NCBI GenBank assembly: GCA_000310025.1
Contig: FN649750.1
Coordinates: 4,441,696 to 4,505,695 of the forward strand
DNA: 64,000 nucleotides
DNA from: Ectocarpus siliculosus
Taxonomy: Eukaryota; Sar; Phaeophyceae; Ectocarpales; Ectocarpaceae
Direction: 5' to 3'
Shown: positions 1-12,300 of the stretch, piece after piece
Position numbering within the stretch: position 1 is the first letter of the stretch
Layout of the letters: each line of letters opens with the position of its first letter
Made by a program: the position numbers and the translations under genes
The notes under the pieces: model-generated
The model's input: only the letters and a program-made list of their open reading frames with translations
The model's database searches: none
What the model was told of the DNA's origin: nothing

Positions 1-729
1 AACCTATGTGGCAAGAGCCTTAGGTTTGGCGTCGGTATCCCGTGCTTTGGTCGACAGACATGTTCGCACGTAGACAAGGAATGGAGTACGAAGTGTACAA
101 GGTTTGCAGATACCAAGGTTTGCAGATAAAATCGAAAGAAGTCTTCGGCATCTAGATAAACAACGTTTTCCTGGCACTTTAGTTTTTTCACTGCGTGCGG
201 TGTAGTCTAGTCCTTTCGTGCGACGACGTCATACACACCACGTGCCGGTGGTGCTCACCAGTAGTTCAGAGACCGCAAACGGCATCGGAATCCAACCGTG
301 TGCCAATGACAGACATTCCGGAGACCTTCATGCGATCAAGTCGTGAATACTTGCAAGATCATTTGTTCCATGTTTATTCCATTTCTTCATCTCGAAACCA
401 AGGCGCTGATCTCTGCGAAAATGCAATACACATCTCCCGGCGAGTGCGCCTGCAACATGCGACGAAACATACGGAATTTTCAGATCACACCATTGCACCA
501 TCGGTTGTTCCACCGAGTTGTGCCTTGCAGCACTCTTTCTCCAAATAACCCCAGCGAATTGAATGACAAACCCAGCGAACTCAAAGTCATGCGGGGGCAC
601 GACGCCCTGCAAACTAGCCAAGCGCAAACCTTGAGGTTCTGCTCGAAACTCTTGTAAGTACGAAACCCTCTCCACCCCCCCACCCCACCCCTCAGGCTCC
701 ATGATCAGCCTAAAACACGCGCTCGAGAA

Positions 730-1981
730 TCACGACAATGCCTCCGCAATGGCCGCTGGTATGGCTTCGTCTCCCGGCCACACCGCGCGGCACGCCTGCG
801 TGAAGCAGTCCCTCCTCGTGATTTGAACGCCACGACCCCTCGCGTTGAGGCGGGTGCTCACGTCGAACGAAGCCTGCACGTTGCGGGGGAAAAAACGACG
901 ACGTAGGCTTGTTTTTTTAGAGCGTGCACTCCAGTCTTTCGTGGGAAAATGGAGAGCCAACAAACGTTACGTGGCATGCAGTATCTGTGAGAGACAGACG
1001 TTCACGCAATGGGGCGGCGCGTGCGTCTTTTTCTCCGTTCGGACTACTAACCGCCCGTTCGGATTACAAAACCTAACTTCGGACAAGACAGAAAATTATG
1101 CTCGGCCTCCCCAGTACATCGTTACCCCTACTGCTGTCTAATGCGGGGAGTACAAAGCTGCGGGCTGCCAGCCTATTCGTACGAAATGGGAGAGTCTCCA
1201 ACCTAACTGATACGGAAGATAACACCATATCTGTCTCAAAAGGGGAGTCGACGCGCTGGGCGCCGCTTGTCTTTCCAGAGCATTTGCTGAGCATTGCGGA
1301 GGTTCATAGGGATAGGGTTGCTGTAAACGCGTCTTTCAGGTCTCTCATCCCTCTTTCCTGTCTACTTCGTGTGGTGATATGATCTGTCTGGCAGCTGCAT
1401 TGATCCGCAGGCTCGAAAAACACACGCACGTTAGTCCAGGTTGAAGTTTGTGGGCCTAGTGTACTGTTGTAGCACTCTTACAAGCCACCATGTCAAACAA
1501 AGCTGAACGTGAAGCACACCTATAATACACGAGGTGCAACGCGCACAGCAGGTGCACAACCGATCTGGGTCAGCAGCCCATCATTTGTGGGGTTGCCAAA
1601 TATCAATTGTACTATACTTACTTGATTCCTCAGACGCTTCGCTGTGACCTGCCCCCCCGAGCTCCTCTCGGCTGCCTTTGAGAAATCTACATCCCCGATC
1701 CAGCGGGAGTGGTGGTACCCGCAGAGTCCGGGGTGCTGCTGAGCTGCGGTCCTCCTTGCTGCCAGGTCCCTTATGTCTGGGAGGGGCTGGGGCTCGTTGT
1801 CCCCGTGGCAGCAGAACCGCTTCCCAACCGCCCTGGCTGCAGCAGATGTCGCCTCGGGCAGGAGCTGGGGTGTTGTGTCCGCGATGAGAACCAGCTCGTC
1901 CCACACAACTAGGGGAGCATTCACTGGGTCCCACTCAGCCGCTTTGGCCTCCCAGAACTGAGCGATGTCCTCTGGGTCCAT
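730..1981 (-). CDS. Hypothetical protein, two exons, 167 aa
   Basis: Exons 1981..1622 and 873..730. Exon 1 starts at an ATG (MDPEDIAQFW...) and ends RLRNQ at a consensus donor (gtaagtat). Exon 2 follows a pyrimidine-rich acceptor (cccccgcaacgtgcag) and runs from ASFDV to the stop at 732-730; both junctions are phase 0. The product is 120 + 47 aa, rich in Ala, Asp and Arg, with a central segment CGYHHSRW. No signal peptide or membrane segment is visible. The frame stays open upstream to 2326 through a Gln run (CAG triplets just before this ATG), so an N-terminally extended form of up to 282 aa is possible; I chose 1981 because coding-like composition begins there. I do not recognise the family. 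Confidence is moderate and rests on splice sites and phase. Confidence 0.6.
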
Positions 1982-2329
1982 GGTGGTGATGTTGGTACTG
2001 CTGTACTGCTGTTGTTGCTGCTGTTGTGCTGGCAGGCTGTGGCGGAGTGACAAAGTGTCAAAAAGAGACACCCGCCCCCGTGCCTTCGCGTTTTTGAGAG
2101 GGTTTTCGTGACTACAGGCACGATAGGAGGCATGATAAAACCTGTCTTTATCTGGTACGATAAAGCATGCTCTCGCTGTTGACTTGTGTGCCTTCTTCCT
2201 TGCCTTCGGAATGTGGTTGCAGAACTGAAGGCCAAGCTTACGAGGCCTCTCCCCGAGTTCTCCTGCGCGCGTGTGTGTTCGAGTGTATTCCTTGTCCGTC
2301 TTCAACCAACCGCCACCACAAGGCATAGT

Positions 2330-2400
2330 TTATCTCTCGCGCGGCTCGTGCTTGCTGCTGCTGCTGCGGCGGGCTGCTGCTGCTGGTGCTGGTGCTTTTT
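2330..2400. repeat. CTG/GCTGCT triplet-rich tract
   Basis: The plus strand shows imperfect gctgctgctgctgcggcgggctgctgctgctggtgctgg. It lies upstream of the small minus-strand gene. Similar triplet tracts recur at 1998-2032, 6104-6130, 22131-22155 and 48645-48670. Confidence 0.7.
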
Positions 2401-5400
2401 CATTTCGTTTCGCATGCATGCATCCAACAAACAAACCGCGTGCGTGTGTGCTTCTTGTCTCCGCTGGATATATCACCCAACCAAGTGGCATTGGAGGCGG
2501 TGCCATGCCTTGCGCCAGTGTGCTGCATCGGCGGCGGGGTAGAACTGCTGTGCATGCGATGTATCTCTACTGCTGCTGCTGTATCCATGTAGACTATCAC
2601 CATGTAATCGTGTTTGGGGTAAAGAAATACGGCGCCCTCTCCTCTCTCTCTCCTCCGGTTTCCGACAGCACCTACATACAGCAGTACAGCAGTCAGTGTA
2701 GTTATCGGTCACTCATCACATTCTTCACGTGAGGGTTACGCTGCTGTTGGGCACTAAACCTTTGTGGCACCATGGGGTGCGTGCGGTTGACCCATGTGGG
2801 AACCTGTTGGTGCGCAAACAAACGTGCAAAAGTTCAAGTGCGGGTGTCGTGTGTGTGTGTCTCATGACTCATCGGTCTATTCGGTCCCGGCAGAACAAAA
2901 AAAAACGCGGAAGATCCAGAAAGAACCCAGTCACGAAAGGGTTAAGATACTGACTGCGGCCTGATCAAGTCTGTCTGTCTGATGTTGGCGGACGATCGGA
3001 GGTCGGCCGCTGGGAGGAAAAATGTGCTGTCGCACGCGGCGTGCACATCGGATGGCTTTGAAACTTGGCACAGAGTTGTGTCGACTGGTTCATCGTTCAT
3101 TCGTCCTCACTTCGCAAAGTTTGGCGGACATCGGTGAGCAGGCCGGGAAATAATAATAATGCGGAAAAAATATGGTTCGGGCTTGTTCGGGCGGCGGGAT
3201 ACATAGCAGTCGGATTTGGCCAAACGCTGGTTGTAGGCGCGCTCGCTCTTGTGGCCACCAGCGTTCGTTGCGGAGACTTGCGGGGCATCCCTATTCTGTC
3301 CTAGCGCATCGAACCGTGGCTAGCATGGAACTGTATCTTGCTCGGTTGTGGAGAACGTGTCGGGGAAAAAAACAGGATATCGTGGAATTGGTCTCCAGGC
3401 GCGCGGCGCCTGTGACGACAGGACGTGGTTTTTGGTGTGTGTTGACGTCAACATCAGCATGCTTGAGTGTGGGCAAAATGCTTGTGTTTGGCACCGGTGT
3501 TGCCTCGATTGAAATTCCAAGGAAATTATCTCGAAGTATGGGTAAGGCGAAGACACCGCCGCGATCTTGTGCTCGTACCTTTCGCGAGCCGAGAAAAATC
3601 GGCCGCGGTCAAAAATCTCCGGTGGAGATCTCAAGTACAGTATGGTATTATTTTTGGTTTTTTCCCCTCAGTTTCCGAACCAGAAAACTGGAACCAACCG
3701 TGGACCTACAGAGCCGGATTAGATGTATACGCCTTTCTTTTTCCTTTTCTTCTCTAGTTTTCTTGCCTAGGGTTACCTCGCATAGCGTGTAGAGGCGAGC
3801 GGAGTGGCCTAGACTCTCTGTCGTTGACTTCTATTGACTTGCAGAGACCCTTCGGGTCCATTTTTTTTCGTATATACAGTACGGGCACACCAACGCAAAC
3901 AATTAAGAAAAATCCTGTTTTTTAGAAAAAAATAGGCTCAAATTTTGACGAAAAATAAGAAAAAAGGGCTAGAAACACACCTACAATCTCGGCCACAACA
4001 TAAGAAACGTCCCAGATAAGGAACACGATGGTGCGATACCCCCAAGACACAAGAAACAAGGGGTAGCTGGAGAAGCGTGCCCAATAAGAAACGTTCAACT
4101 GCTGCTCCTCCGTGTTGCCACCCCGCTACCTAGCTAGCTGAACAACAACAGTGAATATTTTTGGTAGGGGGGAGGGAGAGAGGTATTATTTCGCCACATC
4201 AATGAGTGGCCACACCAAGCCTTCTTTCTGGTTAATTATTAAGCGGCCATGATGACCATTTGTTGTGTTGTACTTCATTCTTTAGCCAATGAGAAAATAT
4301 ACGAAGTAAGAAAAACGAGGATTGGGAGGATGCGACGTTCCACAGGAATAAGAAATGCCTTTTGTAAGACAACGGACCACTTCAGCTGGTCCTTGGACCC
4401 AAAATAAGAAAATAAGGGATTGAGGCTCGACCCGAATTAGATGTTTCTTATGTGCGGGCCCGTACTGTACCTTTTTTTGGGTAAGTTAGCATGTGACCCA
4501 CGGGAATCGACAAGTGTTGAGACTGGTACGGACAGAATAAGGTACTGGGTAGAGAGAACGAAACGGTTTTCAATGTGATGAAGACAACATACATTTTCAA
4601 GTCCATAAGCAATTATTAACGTCGGGCAACACGCAGTCGGATTGCCGACTCTGTACACTCTCCCTTTCCCCGGAGAAAAGACTTGTTTATTGTGCACCCG
4701 ACGATGTTATAATGGCGTCACACGCGTAAAACTAGCGGCAAGTAGCCGGCACATGACTCATGTGCGCTTGAGCTTGGCTTACGCCATCAACATATATTTC
4801 CAATAATAACCATCAATAGCAGTGCATGGTTGGGGGAAAACGAGGTTTAGTCGCCCTGCCGGGCTGTTCGACGCTTTGCCCACCAGCGATCATTCTACTG
4901 CTGTACACTACGCTGAGTGCGCCTCTCTTTACATCTACACTACTCGTATGAACGCGATCAGAGCTTGCTCGCGCTGCCCACTTAATTAAGACTAGTATAG
5001 CTCCGTCGAGACAAAGAGGCAGATAGGATCACTTTATAATATAAGTATCAATCAATGCTACAGAGGTAGCCAGTCCATACATACGAGACTGCTGTCGGTC
5101 CGCCTTGGATGTTTCGGAAGAAACAGCCGCACCTCGGTCTACTGCTGCAACAGTATAGCTGCTGCAACCGCCAACAGCCTTGGCACCGCAAAACACCACG
5201 GGGGGGGGGGGGTGTCTACCGCGAACATGAAACTGCGATACTCGTTGATGGCACCATGGGACCCCCAACACCGACAGCTGTCACGAGGCACGGCCTCAAA
5301 CGAAAGCAATATCAATCCGTCAATAACGATTGATGGAGCACGCTTCTTGGCCAAACTGCACCCAGGCAAGTATTGGCTATCCCTCGTCCTCTCGAAGACG

Positions 5401-6103
5401 TATCACATCCGTCGCCAATGGGCACGTTAGGGGTGCTGTGCCATAACCATGAATCGCTAAGTCACGGCGACCGAAAGCATCGACGCTACAGGCAACAGCG
5501 CAATCGAAACTTGCATTCCCCTCTACAAGAAGCTTCCGCACAACCCACTCGCCAGCAAACCCAATGGAAAAACCAAGCTACTACTACCGTAACTGAAACT
5601 ACAACAAGAGGAGGACCTACACGCCCACCAGACAACGCTCGAGACAAATTCAGCCGTCAACCTCATGAAACCATGCCAACCCCCCCCTCCCCCCAAAGAC
5701 AAAGAAACATCAGCCCCGCATCGATCTATATACTTTAACTTCAGACGAACCGCGCCCTAACCAATGTGGTCTGCTGACCGACCCATCAGGACTTACGGAC
5801 CGCAACAACGATACACCGGCTATTGAACACCCCCCCGTTCCTCAGATGGCGCACCCGCCAAATCGGAAAAAACAGCAACCAACGTGACAATTACCAAGAG
5901 GGCATGACATGCGCATATTGTAGGAGAACTCCATCCAAAAACAATGAATCAGACACTTGCCTACTACGTAGTCAGCTCCCCGGGCAATGAAGGCAAGCAT
6001 CAATCGAAACGACTAAAAGCAATCAACCAATGCGGGAGACGTTCACAAGCATTGGGACGCAGCGACCAAAGCCCTGTCTCTCTTCTCGTTACCACGACAC
6101 GAC

Positions 6104-6134
<31 letters not shown>

Positions 6135-6210
6135 GCGTGAAAAAACCGGGCATCGTATCCATGAATGCGGCTGCTGGCGTGAAGGCCGGGGCATCACTCC
6201 AATAAACAAG
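2400..6210. other. Intergenic, no gene supported
   Basis: Open frames here are short and lack paired splice sites or recognisable domains. An A/T-rich stretch (3.85-4.45 kb) repeats the word aataagaaa several times. Between 5.37 and 6.2 kb a Thr/Gln/Pro-rich frame and a frame containing TGHRIHEC vaguely resemble a decayed retroelement gag zinc knuckle, but not well enough to annotate. Confidence 0.5.
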
Positions 6211-6211
6211 G

Positions 6212-6239
6212 ATGGAGAGATAGAGAGATAGATAGAGAG

Positions 6240-6300
<61 letters not shown>

Positions 6301-6302
6301 AA
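6212..6302. repeat. GATA/GA microsatellite
   Basis: A run of gagata, gata and then pure ga units ends about 20 bp downstream of the HSPA12-like stop codon, so it probably lies in the 3' untranslated region of that minus-strand gene. Confidence 0.95.
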
Positions 6303-6320
6303 GGACGTCAGATCAATAAT

Positions 6321-9300
6321 TCAATACGCCTGGCGAGAGTACGGGCTGGGGTTTGGCTCGTCTTCGCCATCGTAGACACCGTTGGTATTGCGGTGGTCGT
6401 CCCCATCCACGTCTCCTTCAAGCGCGCCGGGGTCGAAATCCTCCAGGAAGTCGACCTGTTTTTTCGTCGTTATGGTCGGTCGGTATCGCGGTTGGTTAAT
6501 TCAGCTGCGCAGGTTGTGAAATGTTAATTACGACCGGATGTGACCCGTGCGTTGGCTCAACGAACTATTATGTACTACAACACTCGGACACCGTGCTGTC
6601 GTGCTTCGACCGGCCTCTCCTTCACATGAAAGCCGCTGCTGGTGTCGGCCAACAAGCGTCTGGTCTGCAATACACACCGCGCAGTGGGATAGGGTTGGGT
6701 CAGCTGTACGTACCTTGGCATCGAGCAGCTTGTCCCCGTCGTGCTGCTTGTAGCACGACACCGCAATCTCGGTGCCTCCAAACTCCATCCTCACCTCCAC
6801 CCCGCGCTCGCGCAATGGCACCGCATGGTCCACCGGTACCTGCGCGGAAAAGCAGGGGCGGAGACGGCACGCGGTAATTCCATCAGCGTTAGAGACAAGT
6901 GGAACACGGAAAAAAAAAATGAGCGGAGAGGGGCGACAGATGGACCAGGTAATTTCCCGCCAGGAGCAACAAAGGACTCTAGCCCGCGACAGCTAGGTGG
7001 AACACCGCAGAGTCCCATCAGCAGCGAAATGGGACATAAGGAACACGGTAATTTCCCATCAGTCTTCGACAGATACCGTGCTGTCAACGACGGATGCACG
7101 ACACACAATTCGAAAGGTCGAACCCATCCATCGTCCATCCCAAACTATAACCGGCATACAGGCATGTGTGCGAACAGGCCGGGATGGGTGAGAGAGGAGA
7201 CAGGACAATACGGGCAAAAACCATCTCAATGCGAATGTTCGACATATGGTACCACGATCGCTGTTGGGTAGACAGCTGTTGGGTAGATAGTAATTAAATG
7301 GTGGATTGCGACTACAAGAGGGCCCGCATAACTAGGACCCTTCCGGATGCTGGAAGGTACTGAACAGAAATCGGTGCGGTTTAAAGTTTCAAGGCCAACT
7401 TACATATAGCACCATCGAGGACCGGCACAACATACCTATTCGAGTTTTGTTTGACTGAAACCACCAGCACGATCATAACCATCCTCGCGTCAATCTACCC
7501 AGACGGGGGTTGGCTATCTGCTGCGTTGTGTTTTGTCTTCACACTAAAAACCGTTCCGGTCTCCACTCAGTACCTCCTAATGTCCGTATAGTATAGTACT
7601 GGTACAACTGACGCAGACGCTTTCCGTGGTCACAAGCCAACTGCCCCCCCCAAAGGGTGCCCCAAAGGGGGTACTTCTAAAGAAAAAAAATGGATACCAG
7701 AAAAAATTCCTCCAAGGCGCGATTTGTTTTTCTGCCCAAACAAAAGCAAATACAACTAACTATTTATCTGGAGGTGTAACAGCGTCTAAACAGGAGGGCA
7801 TCGGTGCACTCGTTCTTTGTGATCGGAGACAGACGTGAAGAAAAAAACAAAACATTGTATGTGAGAGCACCAAAAACTTGACATAATGAGCGCTTTTACA
7901 TAAAACCCTACTCAATAATTGCTTACAGTGAGATGGGATCATCGCAAAGGCATGGGCAAACAAATACCAGCAGTCTGCAGACGAAAAGAACGAAAAAAAA
8001 AACGCAAAACAAATAAGTTGGTCACCGTAAGTACAACACTACTGTACTACAGTATGGGCTCTCAGCTGTGGAAGAGGGACATGACTTTGTAGTGTTCCTT
8101 GTAACACAAGAAACAAACAGAGCAGGGTCGACAAAACCCCAAAGCAAAAGCAGAGAAAGTTAAACGACAGGCTGGACTTGACTCACCCTGACCGAGGCGA
8201 TTTCTTGCACCAGCACCCCGACATCCTTAAGGTACAACACCGCCTCTTGGCGCGTGACGAGCAAGTGTAGACCCACGAACACCTGACAGGTGGCCCAAAA
8301 CCAGACACGAGGAAAGGTCACACAGCGGTGGGTAGGGTTGCTAAAGCTAATACAAGTAGACAAAGCAAACACGAGAAAAAAAAACACTGCCGTGATCAGG
8401 GCTACACATAGCGACAGCAAAACAAAGCACCATGCCAACTACTGGAGCGGCGAGCAAGGCTCGTTGCCCTTAACCAAAACCAAAACTCCAAGTTCAATAA
8501 ATACTGCGAAGTAAACAATTAAAAACACGCAGACGAAAACACGTAAGACAGCTGGTACGCACATTTATCCGCGTGACGATAATGCTCTTCCTTGTTCCAG
8601 GCGTTTAAACCTCTCTGACCACAAAGCCAAGACTACCGTTCACGACATACAAAATGAGAGGATCGTTGTCCACATGTAGGCAACAACGCCGACAGAGTAG
8701 AGAGGTAGACCAGATGGCGTGCGTGAGGACATTCAGCGCATAGCCACGGAAGGCACTAACACCAAGGCAGGGGGGATGCTCCTTGGCGCAAGGCAATCAT
8801 CGCCTTGCGAGAAAATAACGTAACGAGGAAATGGAACAGGGGGGGGGGGGACGCAAACCCTAACCTTAACCCAACTTACCCGGTTGCATGATTTATCCAG
8901 CATGCTTACTAAAGAGAACAACCCTGCAAAGGCTACTGCTACGCACAATCGTTGTAAAAATACCTGCGCTTCGTGCATGGGCACAAGGGGCTTCTCGACG
9001 ACGTGCCCAACCGGCACATCGCCTCCTTTCTCCACCACCGGCCGGAAGTAGTGCAGCACTCGACTGCCGTCCCCTAGCACCACCGCTTGCTGAATGAAAA
9101 GAACGATATATACAATCAACGGACGAAACCACACATCATGCTGTAATAGAAAAAGCAACGGGAACGGAGAAAACCATAACATGCAAGTGTTGAAACAAAG
9201 CACGGAACGTACGAAACTACATCACGTATTAGAGACAGACGGAAACAGGGAAAAGCAGGCCAACAAGGACAGAGAACACTTGTCCAGATAAAAAAAAACA

Positions 9301-12300
9301 AGCGAGCGTACGAAATCACACAACATATGTACATGCACTGTAATAGAATAAACCGATGGAGCGGACGAACCACATCATGTACAGCAGTAGAGGCCCCTGT
9401 TTAGTGCCGGTTGAATGGTGCCGGTGTTTCGGCGACCACACTGGATGAATTTCCAAGCCTTCCTCAAAACTTTGAATACCGTAGGATGCGTAACATATCA
9501 CACCCCCTGGACCGATTTTCAAAGCTCGGATACCCCACGAGGACGAGGATGCCGACACCAGAAGGATGCGTTTTCGGAAAGATCTCGACGAGACGGTTTC
9601 AGCGCCGCCATTCTCGGCACCTTTACTGCCCTTCTTGCCGAGAAACCGAGCTTCGAAAATTGGTCCAGTGGTGTAGTGCCGGTAATTTTCTGGGCACTAA
9701 ACAGGGACCTCTACACTGTTTACAGAACGAACACAAGACGACGCACAACTTCACACCTACGGCGAACAATAAACAAATAGCAGCAGCGAAGAGCTAAAAG
9801 CACAGAAACAAATAAAGAGAACATGCCACTAGACAACAAGCGTACCTCTTCGCGGCACACGTGCTCCGGGTCGTTGTGGTCAAACCGCCTCGATCCCCTC
9901 ACTCCGTAAGTCAGGCGCGCCTTTCGCGATACAAACGCCCCCGTTCCCCTTGCGCCGAACAAAGCCGCCCCCGTCACCTGAATAGAGCGGTCAGCGATGC
10001 ACAGCCGACAATGCAACAAACGTGCTCGAACTCAGGCTTTGGGCGTCAGTGACGTACAGCTGACAACAGCAACGTGCTCGACCTCACATGTTGGGACAGA
10101 AAGCCGACCACAACATACAAGCAAGCAATAAGAACAACGTGTTCTAACCAGGCTTTGGCCAGAACGCCGACAATTAACAACGCGCTCGACCTTAAAGTTT
10201 CTTAAAAGTTTTGCGTCAGAAAGCTGACAAAAATATTAACAACGTGTTTGAACTCAAGTTTTCGCCAGGAACCGGACAACAAACAACACAAACAACATGC
10301 TCGCACTCAAGCTTTGACCAGAAATTCACTTGTTGTTGTATGATACGGTACACGACGTGGTACCATGTAGCGTGTGGGTTGCTCTTGCTCTTCATGAGGG
10401 TCTATTTCGACAGTGGTCCACGATACGCGCCGCTTCTGTCTCGACATCATGTCCAGGATGAGTTGCTATTGTCTTCTCACAAAAAAAAAAACACTCCGGT
10501 CTCCGCTCAGCACTCTTCAACACCCGAAACACCGGTCCAACCCTTCCGTGCTTCCGTGGTCACAGGCCAACTACCCACAAAACGGGTGCTCAATTCGAAA
10601 AAATAAAAATCTAGTCCCCAGAGAGACAAGTCACAAAGAGATGGATATCAGTACTGGTATACCTTACTTTCCTCTCTACGATACGATCACACCATCGTGC
10701 TGTGATCTCCTGAGCCACTCCGGAGGGATGCTCCTACGTATGCATGTGCATGTGTGTGCTCACCACCGCGAGGCCTGGCCTTGGCGCCACCACGACCTTG
10801 AGATCCCTCCCGGGGTCGTCGAACTCCTCGCGAATGGCGTCTTGCAACAGGGGACTGGCGCAGAACCCTCCCACCATGTAGATGTAGCACAGGTCATGGA
10901 GGTCCGGTGTGGACAGCTGCGTTCCCACCTGTTATAAGTTCGTTGGTACGGTAGGGTGTTAGGAAATAAATGGCTAGAACTACAATCCGGACGACTAGTT
11001 TGGGTAGGTCACACTTTCCCAGTCATGTCAGGTCCAAGTCGTGTGTTCGCGCGTGTATCGCCTGATGCCGTGTTCCGGACTCACTTCACAACACTCTCCG
11101 TAGGCTACGGTGCCGTGATCAACACGTTCTGCTTCTCCAATTAGGGATCGAGGTAGCATTACAGGTAAGGGTTGCTTCTCCAATTAGGGATCGGGGTAGC
11201 ATTACAGGTAAGGGTTCAGGGTGAAGGTGGCGAAGACAATCTTTGCGTACGGCCGCATCAAACTTTTGGCAAGAGGAAAAATAGTAAGACAAGCCCGAAA
11301 CCAACAGCCAGTCTACTCTAAAGCCATCGACCCGATTAGGTACGGCCAACAGCGGTGCAAATCAACAACACTCCTCGTAAATCCGGTCTTCTTTCTACCC
11401 CACGCTACACGTATTTCCCGTAGCCGGGACGAGCGCCTTTCATTCTCTTGAAAACTGATCGGTACTTTCTCTTCAAAAACTTGTCTGACACCGAGCACCA
11501 CTGAAACTTTCATTCACTTGCAGACAATCCGGCGTCACGTGTCTGTTGAAATAGTTGTTGAAATACTGCTACTGCTACCATAAATAGATCCTAAATAACC
11601 CAGCCCAGTATCCAGCCGGTTTTCTTCTCACTCGCTGTAAGGACTTCAACGCATCTCTTTCGACTGCCGTGGTAATATACCGACCGGGTAGTCTTTCTGT
11701 GAGATTTGTGTATACTTTCTAAATATACTCTGCTGTGTGATACCTCGTCCTTGATGGCGGTGCTGGCGTCTTTCTTGAAATACTTGAAATAGTGAATAAG
11801 CATACCTCGCCCTTGTTTGTGTCTCTTGAAATAGTCGAAACACTACTACTGCTGCTGTAAGCATACCTCGTCCTTGATGGCGTCTTTCTTGAAATACTTG
11901 AAATAGTGAATAAGCATACCTCGCCCTTGTTTGTGTCTCTTGAAATAGTCGAAACACTACTACTGCTGCTGTAAGCATACCTCGTCCTTGATGGCGTGCC
12001 TCTTGAAATAGTTGAAATACCGCTACTGCTGCTGCTGCATGCATACCTCGTCTTTGATGGCGGTGATGGCGCCCCGGAAGAAGCTCTCTACGAGTGCGGG
12101 TGGAAGCACGAGGTTCCTTCGAGTCCCCCCAACGTGCAGCTGCCATTCGCATCACATCACGTCACATCACATCACCGGGAGAGAGGAAGAGTAACGGCAT
12201 CGGCGACAGAGCGCGAGAACCGGCATCAGCGACAGAGTAGAACAAACGGCATCAGCGACGGAGCGCGACTATCGTATGAGCTCTTTTAGAGCAGGCAACG

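Noticed and set aside
5370-6200. Possible gag/zinc-knuckle remnant (TGHRIHEC, Thr/Gln-rich frame)
   Set aside because: Only one partial motif, no reverse transcriptase or integrase nearby, and no LTR pair.
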